Of a DNA stretch of 64,000 nt, positions 1-9,580 are shown piece by piece. Made by a program: the position numbers and the translations under genes. Location: NCBI GenBank assembly GCA_963921195.1, contig OY992536.1, positions 176,832,995 to 176,896,994 of the forward strand, in the 5' to 3' direction. Origin of the DNA: Pegoplata infirma (taxonomy: Eukaryota > Arthropoda > Insecta > Diptera > Anthomyiidae). Every line of letters begins with the position of its first letter. The stretch's first letter is position 1. Below the pieces are notes generated by a model. The model worked only from the letters and a program-made list of their open reading frames with translations. It made no database searches and was not told the origin of the DNA.

Positions 1-577
1 TTTACATAAAAAAAAAAACTCAACTAAAAATCCAACCAACTCCTACTTCAAAACAAATCACTTGAATTCATGTTCAAATTACTACAAATTAAAAAAAAAC
101 GCAAAATATCAATTTATATAAAGCAAAAAAGAAATGATAAATTGAAAAACAAAAAAAAACTAAATCAGAGCAAAAAATTAAAAAAAAAAAATAGAGAAAA
201 AATTAAATATAAATCAACAGAATATACAATTTATAAATGAAAAACAAAAACTCAATATTGTATACTATCATTATGATCCAAGAAGAAAAAAAAACTGGAC
301 AAAATTGATAAAAAAAAAATTTAATTGAAAACAAAAAACTTGTATAAAGAAACTAATTGAAAAATATGAAAATAATAAAAAAACAATTCAAAACGGGAGT
401 AAAAATTATAGTCGATACGTTTGAATATTATTTGAAAAAAAAAAAAAACCAAGTATTACATTTTGTATTGTTTCATGTAATTTCACAGTTTCTCCTGTTT
501 AGTAATAGGATGTTGATAATAAAGGACAACGAGATGTTCTAAGAAGGAGTCAATGGTGTTCGTTGGTATATTCAACT
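1..577 (-). other. 3' UTR and downstream flank of the aminopeptidase gene
   Basis: Directly downstream of the stop codon on the minus strand. It is very A-rich on the plus strand (T-rich in the transcript). A possible ATTAAA polyadenylation signal (plus-strand TTTAAT) lies near 320..325. The small ORF at 357..542 on the plus strand is not supported by any recognisable motif. Confidence 0.35.
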
Positions 578-709
578 TTAATCACGGCAGATGCGCTTCG
601 TTGGTGGCTCTGTATCATTGCTAGCAATCGATTGTAGCATGTTGCAATTGGTATGGTTACCAAATAAGGTAAGTAATAATGCCACGCCATAACCAGTAGC
701 ACGTTCACC
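578..709 (-). CDS. grsm: Terminal coding exon of NPEPL1/granny smith-type aminopeptidase
   Basis: Read on the minus strand, 43 codons and a TAA stop (578..580) follow a good splice acceptor (pyrimidine-rich tract then CAG at 710..712). The exon starts with GERATGYGVALLLTLFGN, which matches the C-terminal GERATGFGVALLLALFG segment of NPEPL1, a predicted M17 zinc aminopeptidase. It is called granny smith in Drosophila. M17 enzymes remove N-terminal residues from peptides in the cytosol. The metal-binding residues lie upstream and are not in this exon. The polar tail (about 25 residues, ending KRICRD) is lineage-specific. The join to the exon at 12169..12279 is phase 0. No frameshift or internal stop is present, so the gene looks functional. 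The symbol rests on recalled family similarity. Confidence 0.85.
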   Translation of the reverse strand, partial: GERATGYGVALLLTLFGNHTNCNMLQSIASNDTEPPTKRICRD

Positions 710-865
710 CTGAAAAAAATAGAAGAAAAATATATTATGAGAAATTAAATAACAAAATAAAAATAAAGTGGAATAAAAAAGTAATACAAAAAAAATTAAT
801 TATTAAAAAGAAAAGTTTAATAAAAGGTAGTAAAAAGATTTTGGAGGGAAATGTCTTAAGGGTTC

Positions 866-940
866 GAGATGGAGGGTAGGTATGTTCTTAGAAAATGTTT
901 GGATTAAAAAAATATTGTGGGTTATTTAAGTTGTATTTAA
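866..940 (-). repeat. Fragment of the TGGGGCATTCC foldback arm
   Basis: The stretch with GAGGGTAGGTATGTTC followed by AAAATATTGTGGG closely resembles the inner part of the foldback arms seen at 21960..22030 and 37665..37735. It is a short, diverged remnant and abuts the LINE fragment. Confidence 0.5.
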
Positions 941-1225
941 CTAAAGTAAGAAGACTTTTTGTCCCCTTGGGATTTGGCAGTGGCCACAGGGTTCTCAATA
1001 TCCTGCATGTTGTCAGTGATATCCAATTATCCTTCATTCTATTCTCAAATATCCTATCAATTTCGTTAGGAACCGAGACGTAAGGTTCTACACGTTCCCC
1101 CATTCCTCGCACATTCATCAGCCAGTTCGTTCCCAGCGACCCCACTATGTCCAGGGGCCCAGATTAGCTTGACTGTGTGCTGACTGATAAGACTTTCAGA
1201 CCTGCAAGACTATCCACGATAATGT
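939..1225 (-). pseudogene. Non-LTR retrotransposon fragment (RNase H and C-terminal end)
   Basis: On the minus strand the peptide IWAPGHSGVAGNELADECAR (about 1100..1165) matches the WVPGHSGIxGNExADELA block of the RNase H domain in I/R1/Jockey-like LINEs. A second frame then reads WISLTTCRILRTLWPLPNPK, the segment usually found after RNase H in those ORF2 proteins. There is a frameshift between the two blocks, and no reverse transcriptase or 3' tail is attached. It is a dead fragment. The subfamily is not assigned. Confidence 0.7.
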
Positions 1226-1676
1226 TAATGACGCAAGGACGAAGCACAGTGCTTCGTTCCCATGTAACGAAGGGACAAAATTAGAGAAAAATATGATTTT
1301 TTGGAAAAATCGGTGCAAGGACACGCCTACCTCAAATGTGTCCTGAAACTGAAAAATGTAATTTTAGCTTCAATAATGCACAAAAATTACAAAAAGTGGT
1401 CATGCTGATACAAATTCAACTTGCAACGTGTGTATAAATTTTCACTTAAATCGGAGCAAGGACTCAAGGTCCTGCCATATATCCTTTTTCTTTAAACACC
1501 TACGAAAATTGTCCGATCGTAAAAAAACTTTGTAAGCAAATTAATATTCCTTAGATATATATTAATGCCAAATTTGGGCAAAATCGGATTAGTAGTATGG
1601 AAAATATAAAAACATCCTTTTTTGAAAAATAAGTTATTTATATTTTTTAAGTCGTCTAAAAAAGTTCAAAGAGATG
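1226..1676. other. Unassigned intronic sequence
   Basis: No gene, terminal repeat or known family recognised. The 17-bp palindrome CGAAGCACAGTGCTTCG lies near 1236..1252. Confidence 0.3.
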
Positions 1677-2010
1677 TACACTGCGAATCACATCAATAAG
1701 GAATCGAGTTTTTCACTTTTTAATCGAATATATCTTTGTAACAAATAAGCGGAAAAATATAAAAAAATGCACTGATAAAGACCATTATCTAGCCAATAAT
1801 TTCAAAATAATAACAATAATCAAAAAGACTGGAAAAAGTGCTCTAAAAAAATATTTTTCCGCAACCTGTTAAAAAATCACTAGTTTTTTTGAATCACTTG
1901 AATAAGGAATTTTGTAATACAGACCAAGTAGGACCTGAATCCAATTTGTAATGAATAGCAATCCCTCAAACAATTAAAACAAAACAGTTTTGTTTCGAAT
2001 TTTAACAAAA

Positions 2011-2597
2011 ATGGGACTCACAAAGCTCTTAGCTCTTCCGAAAAAGAAAAGTACTGAAAAAGTGTTAAAGGCTGTTGAAATCGCGGAAATAATAAAGAGG
2101 GAAAATACTGCTGTATGCAATTATCCAAATAACATTCAGAACTATGGAAAAAACATGAATGGGCGAACTAAAATGGCAACAACAGAAAGATATCGACAAA
2201 AATTTTAAGTATTCCCCCAAATTCTTCGCCGACATCTTTCAAAATTCTCAAAGAAAGTGGCGTTAATGCGAGTATTTGTACAGTCCGTTGCGTTTAAAAG
2301 TCAAGTGAGATCAGTGCTCGTCGAAAATTATGTAAAAATTAATAGCTGAATGCCAAACGTAGTTAGCAGCGCCTTAATCTCACCAGGAATACATTGACAC
2401 GGTCTCAGAAATTTTTTAAAGTTATTTATTCCGACGAAAAAAAAAATAATACCGATGCATTAGACGGATACAATTGTTTTCGGTGATTTGAGACAGTAAA
2501 AACAGTTTTTTCATAGCAGACAGATCATAGAATGTGTTTTTATGGTATGGGGTGCGATATTCTACTGTAGCATCATCACTGTTCCTTACGTTACCAT
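2011..2597 (+). pseudogene. Degenerate Tc3-like transposase, left copy
   Basis: The frame opens with MGLTKLLALPKKKSTEKVLK and continues VEIAEIIKR then NNIQNYGKNMNGRTKMATTE, which follows the layout of the Tc3 transposase N-terminus (two helix-turn-helix units and the basic linker). Frameshifts follow. Further on, a block reading VFMVWGAIFY (about 2530..2560) matches the SVMVWGAIS motif around the catalytic core. The third catalytic region is missing because the element turns into its inverted arm. It is not functional. Confidence 0.65.
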
Positions 2598-2602
2598 CGA
2601 TG

Positions 2603-4384
2603 CACAGTGGGAAAAATTGACAATCTAGCGGGAAATAATTCAAAATATAACTAACAGATTTTAACAAAGTTATAATGCGATTTTAAATTGGGATAGTGAC
2701 TGCGTTTTAATCCGTTAAGAACTTAAAGTTTAGTTAACCCATTAGGGAATTACACACTATCAAATGTTGACAATTTATTGGGCTCTCACAGTTAATTGTT
2801 TATAATAGTAAACTTGTCATCGCCGTGTATCAGAAGGGGTAAGCCGTTACCTACCAAGTGTTTGATTTCTTTTAAAGGGTGCTATTAGGTATATTATGTA
2901 TAAATTTCCATACGTTATCTTGTTTGCGAAGGCTCCCTCGTAACGAATTACATAAACAACGTTTTTTTTAACTTGTTTAAATTCTTATGGAGCTACAAAA
3001 AAAACGCTGTCAGATGCTGCTTAATCGTTAATTATAGATTATTCAACATATAATGAAGTATTACTATTCAAAAAATTAGCTGCGTAGGCCTGCGTAGCGA
3101 TTTTTTAAAATTATTTTTGTAATTTTGGTCTTTCAATAATTATAATTCTAAACCTAGGCAGCACTGAACGCGACTCACGTATATGTTGAGAATCGCGAAG
3201 GATTGTTAGTAATTTGTTTTAAGCATAGTAGAGCGTCGAAATCTTGAAACAAGTTCGTGCTGAATTAAAATTATTTTTGATTTTATGATTTTTAAATAAC
3301 CGATTTAAGTCTCATTCAGTTGGTGAAAAAATTCTTAATAAAAATATTGTTATAAATAATAATAAATTTAATACTATCATTTGAATTGGTTAATAAACTC
3401 TTTGGTTTTTTTAAATTTGTTTGACATGTCATTTCAACGGAGAGAGATATTAGAAGTTTGGCGTAAATGCGACAGTGCTTCTGATCGGAACTCAACAGTT
3501 ATCAATTATATCTTGTCCAAACTTGGAAATAACATCTTCTCGTTGCAGATAATGAGAATAATGATAACTATAAAAAACTAACTGTTAGTGTGCGAGATTT
3601 ATGTAGTAAATTTAAATGTAGATGGGCCAGTATTTCTCGAAATTTATATAGTTTTGAAAATCATTACAACATATGGTTGAATGAAAATATAGATTTTCTA
3701 GTAGAAGACGAAGAACCAGGACCGTCACAACCTCGAGGGCGTCCTTTGAAGACTTTTTTGGAAACGACAAAAAAATCCAAGAGGAGTCGTGTTTCGGATC
3801 TTGTACAAAATAACATCAAGGAATAATTATTGGTCGCTACGAAAGTAAGTCTGTACAAATCTGGAAAGAGAGATGCAGCCCAATTATTAGACGAAATTAA
3901 AAAAACACCAAAAAGGGCTACAAAGATGAAAAAAGCCGTATTTTACCCCTCTGAAGCATCGACATAATACACACCAGAAGAGGCAATGGCACTATACGTT
4001 GACAAAAGGTTAACTAAAAATTCGTATTTGCTTATGCAATCAGGTGCTAAGACTCCTATTTTAGTTATATGCTGGATGTAGGGTATATTTCCAAATGTTA
4101 TCAGATTTCACTTACAATATTTGATAACCCCATTTACTTTTCAAAAAGTAAAAAATTCTTATTTTAAACATAATTTTCCACAGGCACAAAAAGAAAATAC
4201 TCCTGAGGTAGTCGTATATAACACCTTTTGGGGCACCCTGTATTGAAAAACAGTTTCTTATTATTCATTATACAAAAAGCTCACATCCTTAGCTATAAAA
4301 TCTCCAAGTATTGTTATCGGATCAGACCAATAGTTTAGAAGATATGATTTTTTTCCTGCCAGATTGGTGTTTTTTCCCACTGTG
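2603..4384. mobile_element. CACAGTG-terminated DNA transposon with 5-bp TSD (Transib-like ends)
   Basis: Both ends start CACAGTGGGAAAAA (14 identical bases at 2603..2616 and, inverted, 4371..4384), with imperfect similarity out to about 39 bp. The flanks CGATG (2598..2602 and 4385..4389) form a 5-bp target-site duplication. Transib elements and RAG-type recombination signals share a CAC-heptamer terminus, 5-bp duplications and GC-rich CGNCG-like targets, so Transib is the best fit. The remnant protein inside is not recognisably a Transib or RAG1 transposase. The host is the Tc3-like element. Confidence 0.55.
3426..4075 (+). pseudogene. Broken ORF of a multicopy insect transposon-associated protein
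   Basis: Starting at 3426 the frame reads MSFQRREILEVWRKCDSASD, then NSTVINYILSKLGNN. A frameshift near 3545 is followed by VRDLCSKFKCRW and a GPSQPRGRPLKTF linker, then RSRVSDLVQNN. Later come KSGKRDAAQLLDEIKK and EEAMALYVDKRLTKNSY. These blocks resemble a repeated uncharacterised protein found with DNA transposons in insect genomes. I cannot name its superfamily. It contains at least one frameshift and several stops. It is the only coding remnant in the CACAGTG element. Confidence 0.45.
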
Positions 4385-4439
4385 CGATGCTTCTTAAGTT
4401 TGGAATAAAGGGGTGGTTTTTTTTGCAATTTTCAACAGA

Positions 4440-4757
4440 CTATAAAATCATTTAATTTTTAATCGTGATGAACTATACAAATACCGACAAAATCACCACT
4501 TTCTTTGAGAAATTTGGAATCTGTCAACGTGGAATTCGAGGGAATTCTTAAAATTTTGGTCGATATCGTTCTGTTGTTGCCATTTAAGTTCGCCCATTCA
4601 TGGTTTTTCCATAGTTCTTAATGTTATTTAAATAACTGCATTCAATAGGTTTGCCCCTCACTACTATTTTCGCGATTTCAACGGCATTTAACACTTTAGA
4701 CTTTAAAGTCAGTACTTTTTTCTTTTCGGAAGAGCTAAGAGCTGTTGTGAGTCTCAT
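4440..4757 (-). pseudogene. Degenerate Tc3-like transposase N-terminus, right inverted copy
   Basis: The minus strand repeats the left copy: the start codon (4755..4757) is followed by RLTTALSSSEKKKVLTLKSK, and a NYGKTMNGRTK-like block comes later. It keeps the ALSSSEKKKV-type opening better than the left copy. It ends in stop codons before the catalytic domain and lies inside the element's long inverted repeat. Confidence 0.6.
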
Positions 4758-4881
4758 TTTTATTGAATTCGAAACAAAACTGTTATGTTTCTATTGTTTT
4801 AGGAATTGCTATCCATAACAAATTGGATTCAGGTCCTAATTGGTCTGTATTCCAAAATTCCTTATTCAAGTGATTTATAAA

Positions 4882-5478
4882 CAAGTAAAAAAGTTAAATT
4901 CGGCCCTGCCGAATGTATTAATACCCTCCACAATTTCAAAAAGATTATTGCAAAAAACTTAAAAAAAAACAAATTTTTGAAAAAAAAATTTCCGCGAAAA
5001 AAATTTTGGAAAAAAAATCCGCGATTTTTTTTTCTTTTTTGTCAACAAATGTGTTCGTACTCCTTTAAGTACCTTCGGTGTTCAATTATGTTCACACATG
5101 TCAACCAGCAGCCGAATTAAAGCATTTTTGTATTTTTAGGTTATGTTGAATGTACCAAAATTTTTGAGGTGTCCTTACATTTTCGTTCATAACTTTTGAA
5201 CCGCTGAACCGATATCGCTCAAATGCAATACCAAACTGCTTAGGAGAACTTCCAATAAATATGTTAAGTTTCAGTCATCTCCGTGTAATATTTTGGTCGT
5301 GATCACCATTTCCACAGACAGACGGACAGACGGACAGAAGGACATCGCTATAATGTCTTAAAATCGATCACTGATCAATAATATATATACTTTATGGGGT
5401 CCTAGACCGATATTTCGATGAGTTACAAACGGAATGACAAACTTATATATACCCTCTATCACTAAGTGGAGGGTATAA
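4882..5478 (-). mobile_element. DINE/INE-1-like Helentron repeat
   Basis: The element runs from AACAAGTAAAAAAG with a small hairpin (ATTCGG..CCGAAT), through a GACAGACGGACA microsatellite, to CCTCTATCACTAAGTGGAGG and a TATAAAA end. The sister arm at 1880 reads straight through the site (CACTAG next to TTTTTTTGAATCAC), which serves as an empty site. No coding sequence is present. Confidence 0.65.
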
Positions 5479-6119
5479 AAACTAGTGATTTTGTAACATG
5501 TTGCCGAAAAATATTTTTTTAAAGGACTTCTTTCAGTCTTTGGATTATTGTTATTATTTGACATTATTATCCCAGCAAAATTTTTTGGAATCGTTTCTCT
5601 GTGAATGTATTCTAGAATAGATTCCCCAGTAATCTTACTCCATTCCTCTTCTGTTTCCACGGAATCGATAAAAAAACTTACAATTTTTGAAAAAAATGTC
5701 AAACAGAAAAATAAAATTTATAAAAAAAAAACAATTTATTTGTTAACTTTTTGTTGACAAATTTTTAGTTTTTCGCAGCACTTATTTTGATATTTAATAC
5801 ATTCTGGGTACATATGGCAGAATTAACGTAAGTACGCATCTTAATTTGGTAAACAATACACGCGGTACTTATAATTTGTTTTATTTGTGCTTTCAGATTG
5901 TAAAAACATACAAATTTGAAGCTGCAATTTAGAAGAATTGATGCTGTCGGCTGTACAAATGGAAATATTAAGACGCATTCTCCATCCATTTTCTCCAAAC
6001 CAAAAGCGTGGGATATGAATATGTTCATTGTTTAAGTATGATCAGGAATTTAGCATGTATGTATCCACAGTTTTGCATAATTTTTGATAGGTACAAAATG
6101 TTTAAAAGTTCGCGATTTT

Positions 6120-6362
6120 TTCCTAAGGAAAATCTCGAGAAATTTTAGAATTTTGTAGGAAAAATGTGTCAAAATCTAAGCCTTTTCTACAGGAAAAATT
6201 TCTCAGAATCTGAAACTTTTTCTATAGGAAACATGTCTCAGAATCTGAGACTTTTTCTGTAGGAAACATGTCTCAGAATCTGAGACTTTTTCTATAGGAA
6301 AAATGTCTCAGAATCTGTGATTTTTTCTATAAGAAAAATGTCTCAGAATCTGTGACTTTTTC
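6120..6362. repeat. Satellite-like block, about 35-36 bp unit
   Basis: Head-to-tail copies of a unit containing CTCAGAATCTGAGAC and TTTTTCTATAGGAAAAATGT. The unit is related to the 36-bp satellite blocks found from 27.3 kb onward. Confidence 0.7.
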
Positions 6363-6364
6363 TA

Positions 6365-7668
6365 CACTCAAAAAAATAACTTAGTCAAAATATTAGTAAA
6401 AGGTGTTGTAATTTACTTCAACCAAACTTTAGCAAAAAAAATTGTAAAAATTTAACTTTTACAGTTTTTTAGGCAATTTACTATTGGTAAAATACAATAA
6501 TTTTTTGGTATTTTTACTATATTTTCTTGCTAGTTTTTTTTTTTATTTTACTATAATTTTAGCAAAAATATTAGTATTTTCCTTAAAGAAATGGTAATAC
6601 TTTTTATTTTATTTTTTTCTTAGTTTAAAAAAAAATTGTTTCAAGTGTTCTAGTGTGAAAAAAAATCATTGCAGATTGATGATGCTGCCAACACCATAGC
6701 AAAGTAGCCATCCATCAACTGCATGTGCGCTGAAAAATAGGCTACACAATTTTTAGTATTTTTTACCATATTTTTTGCTAATTTTACCATATTTTTTGCT
6801 AATTTTATATGAAAATTTTTTAAAATTTGCCACCTAAAGTGTTAATAAAAAGTTAATAATTTTGAAAAATTATTTTTTTAAAATTTTAACACATAGTTAG
6901 ATATCTAATCTTCAATATCCAAAAGTTTTTTTTTTATTTTTTTTTTAAATACATGTGAAAAAAATTAAAAATTTGAAAAAAAATTGTTAATTTTTTACAA
7001 ATTTTACCTGAAAATGTAAGAAATTTCTTGTGTAGACTACTACGCAAATCTCATTTGTTCTACTTAAGCTAAAAAAATGACGCAAAAAAAATAAAAAAGT
7101 GAAGTGTTGTTCTTTAAATTTTTTGTTTAAAGTGTTTAAGTGAAAAAAAAATCATTTTGGATTTTGATGTTGTTGGAAGTCCAGTTACTGCAACTACAGC
7201 TGCTGAGAAGAAGGCAAAAGAAGATGCTGCCACCATCAAGCCGAAGAAACCATCCAACAACTGAAGTAATAGTTGATGCTGCTATTACTACATTTAAAGA
7301 ATGTGGTGCTCAAAAACAGGCAAACATTTTTTTAGTATATTCACCAAATTTTAAATCAACTACTAATCAGAGAAAAAAAATTACTAAATAAAACAGTTTT
7401 TTTTACCAAATTACAATTTTTTTTATCTATTTCAATTTTACCATTTTTTTTTGGTAATTTTACCATATTTTTTGATAATTTTACAAGGTTGATTTTTTAC
7501 AAAAATAAAATGGTATTCTTGTAATTTTACCATTTTTTTCCTAATTTTTTGATTAGCAAAATGGTTTTGCTAATATTACCAAAATTTTTGCAACGTCCAA
7601 AACTACAGTTTTTTTTGCTAATTTTAACCATTTTTTTTGCTAGTTTTACAATATTTTTTTTTTGAGTG
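6365..7668. mobile_element. TA-flanked CACTCAAAAAAA MITE carrying a histone H1 fragment
   Basis: TIRs are CACTCAAAAAAAT and its inverse, with TA at 6363..6364 and 7669..7670. Removing the element restores the satellite sequence TTTTTCTATAGGAAAAATG, so the insertion is exact. The interior includes two tandem copies of a segment with histone H1-like coding sequence (about 6640..6745, with a deletion, and 7125..7328). The TSD and ends suggest Tc1/mariner mobilisation. Confidence 0.75.
7160..7328 (+). pseudogene. Captured histone H1 N-terminal fragment, frameshifted
   Basis: From 7160 one frame reads DFDVVGSPVTATTAAEKKAK then EDAATIKPKKPSNN up to a stop at 7262. A second frame from 7251 continues HPTTEVIVDAAITTFKECGA. 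Together they follow insect H1: an Ala/Lys-rich N-terminal tail with KPKKPS, then the HPPTxxMVDAAIxxLKERGG start of the winged-helix domain. The globular domain is cut off after about 25 residues. It is a frameshifted, truncated, non-functional copy inside a MITE. Confidence 0.6.
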
Positions 7669-7670
7669 TA

Positions 7671-8024
7671 TAGGAAAAATGTTTCAGAATTTAAGACTTT
7701 TTCTATAGGAAAAATATCTGAGAATCTGAGACTTTTTCTATAGGTAAAATGTCTCAGAATCTGATAATTTTTCTATAGGAAAAATGTCTAAGAATCTGAG
7801 AATTCTGAGACAGATTCTGAAATATTTTTCTTATAGAAAAAGTCATTTATTCTGAGACATTTTTCCTATAGAAAAAGTCTCAGATTCTGAGACATTTTTC
7901 CTATAGAAAAAGTCTCAGATTCTGAGACATTTTTCCTATAGAAAAAGTCTCAGATTCTGAGACATTTTTTCTAAAGAAAAAAGTCTCAGATTCTGAGACA
8001 TTTTTCCTATAGAAAATAAATATA
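7671..8024. repeat. Satellite-like block with internal orientation switch
   Basis: A continuation of the block at 6120..6362. Copies read GTCTCAGAATCTGAGA up to about 7810 and then switch to the reverse-complement strand, forming a large inverted repeat. Confidence 0.65.
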
Positions 8025-8234
8025 TTCTGTTATCTTCTACTATTTTAATTAGTTCTATTGGTGAAGTTTTCTTCTTCTATTTTATTGGTTGTTTAAATCC
8101 TTACTGGGCTATTCATAATGAGTAAATTAAATCTAATGTAGGTTTATTTGACTGATATTGCATGAATATTTGTCAAATAAACCTACTTTAAGTACACTTT
8201 AAGTATTATGAATAAAGGCCTTAATATATAAGTC
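8025..8234. other. Unassigned interior of the CCCAGCA element
   Basis: Contains the inverted pair AAACCTACNTTA / TAANGTAGGTTT (about 8140 and 8180). No coding potential seen. Confidence 0.3.
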
Positions 8235-8236
8235 TA

Positions 8237-8802
8237 CACTCAGAAAATTATGTAAGTTACTGCATGTTAGTTATTTGTATATTTTACAGTAGTTAGTTGT
8301 TTTCAACTACAAAGTCAGTTGTTTTTGTATGAAAAATATCAAACAACTATTTCTGTTAGTTATTTTAAGTCGTTTTTTTGAAACACTAACAAAAAAGTAC
8401 TGTGATGTAGTAACAGTTATTTAAAGCAGTTAATTTTATTTTTTATCTCTGAAAAATTTTCAAAGTTTTTTTTCCAAAAAATAAATTTTCGTTTTTTATT
8501 TTTCACAACTTTTTTTAAATAAAAAAAAACTTGGAAAAAATTTGGTCTTCAATTTTTTTTCTAAAAAATTTTTTGGAAAAAAAAAAATTATATATTGATT
8601 ATTATATTTTTACTACATTTTAGTGGTTTTGACTACAAATGTAAGTAGTTTTTACTACATAAGTCAGTTGTTTTTTGTCAGTTAAAATAACTAACATTGT
8701 TAGTTGATTTAACTGAAAAAGTAGTTGACCCCAAAACAACTTACAAAGTAGTTATTTTAACTGACATTTTCAGTTGATTTTACTAACATAATTTTTTGAG
8801 TG
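8237..8802. mobile_element. TA-flanked MITE, CACTCAGAAAATTATG family, 566 bp
   Basis: It begins CACTCAGAAAATTATGTAAG and ends with the inverse of CACTCAAAAAATTATGTTAG. TA flanks lie at 8235..8236 and 8803..8804. The interior is built from TAGTTGTTTT and AACAACTA motifs. A second copy of the same family lies at 43069..43635. Confidence 0.75.
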
Positions 8803-9270
8803 TATAGATATTCTCTTAATAAGATAAGTTTTAAGATTGTTGTAAAAAAAAATAAAAAAATTAACAATAATTTCATTTAATTATTCAGAACTAGTTCCAT
8901 AATTCATTACATGGAACAGATATGTAACCGTTAAAAAATCGCGGAATCCCTTCTTGTACCACTATATGCAACATATTCTAGAATAGATTCCGTAGAACAG
9001 ATAAGAGTTCTAGTTTGGAGGAAAAGGATGTATTGCTTTCGTGACAATCTCAAACAAAAATCATCGATGATGCAATGCATAGTAGAATCGATTGCAGGGT
9101 AGTATAGTCGATTCCACAACCGATTCTTTGGAATCGAACATTTTGCTGGGTAGCTAGATAATGGTCTCTATCAGTGCATTTTTTTTATATTTTTCCGATT
9201 GTTTGTTACAAAGATATATTTGATTAAAAAGTGAAAAACTCGATTCCTTATTGATGTGATTCGCAGTGTA

Positions 9271-9580
9271 TTAAATCAACTTCTGAGCTACATAATGTTT
9301 ATACATGTCTGTAGTAAAATTTGATGGCGGTTCTTTTTTTAGAATACATTTGCCCCCTATCTCCCATTTTTAGGGGTCATTTTTGTCCTTTTTTTGCATA
9401 TCCTCATAGAACTACACTAAAATGTGCGTTTTAATAGTTAAAATGTTCTGCAAAAATGTTAAGCATTAAATTTCACTAGGGGTTGTCAAATACCAAAACA
9501 TAGTGCGATATAATCAAAATGCTTTAAAAAGTAAAATTGTAAAATATCATTTATTGTTAAATAGCTTTTACCAAAGTAGA
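9271..9580. other. Unassigned intronic sequence
   Basis: Lies between the Tc3-like element and the CACGGTG element. No coding or repeat family recognised. Confidence 0.3.

Larger units (their letters stand above)
5571..9150. mobile_element. CCCAGCAAAA-terminated element (non-autonomous), host of two MITEs
   Basis: It begins CCCAGCAAAA (5571) and ends TTTTGCTGGG (9150). Matching internal motifs (TTCTAGAATAGATTCC) lie near both ends. It disrupts the right arm of the Tc3-like element between ACATTATTAT and TAGCTAGAT. The TSD is ambiguous (TA or a 3-bp repeat). The interior holds an inverted pair of satellite-type blocks and two TA-flanked MITEs. No coding frame is recognisable, so the superfamily is not assigned. 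Confidence 0.55.
1679..9268. mobile_element. Tc3-like Tc1/mariner element with long inverted repeats, broken by nested insertions
   Basis: The ends are CACTGCGAATCACATCAATA (1679 onward) and its reverse complement ending at 9268, flanked by TA at 1677..1678 and 9269..9270, as expected for Tc1/mariner. The inverted arms run several hundred bases and include the start of the transposase frame. The right arm is interrupted by a DINE copy (about 4882..5478) and by the CCCAGCA element (5571..9150). The middle is interrupted by the CACAGTG element (2603..4384). With the guests removed, about 1.6 kb remains. It is inactive. Confidence 0.75.

Noticed and set aside
888..1145. 85-aa minus-strand frame as a host gene
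   Set aside because: Its recognisable part is the C-terminal segment of a LINE ORF2. It is out of frame with the adjacent RNase H motif, so it is a retrotransposon relic.
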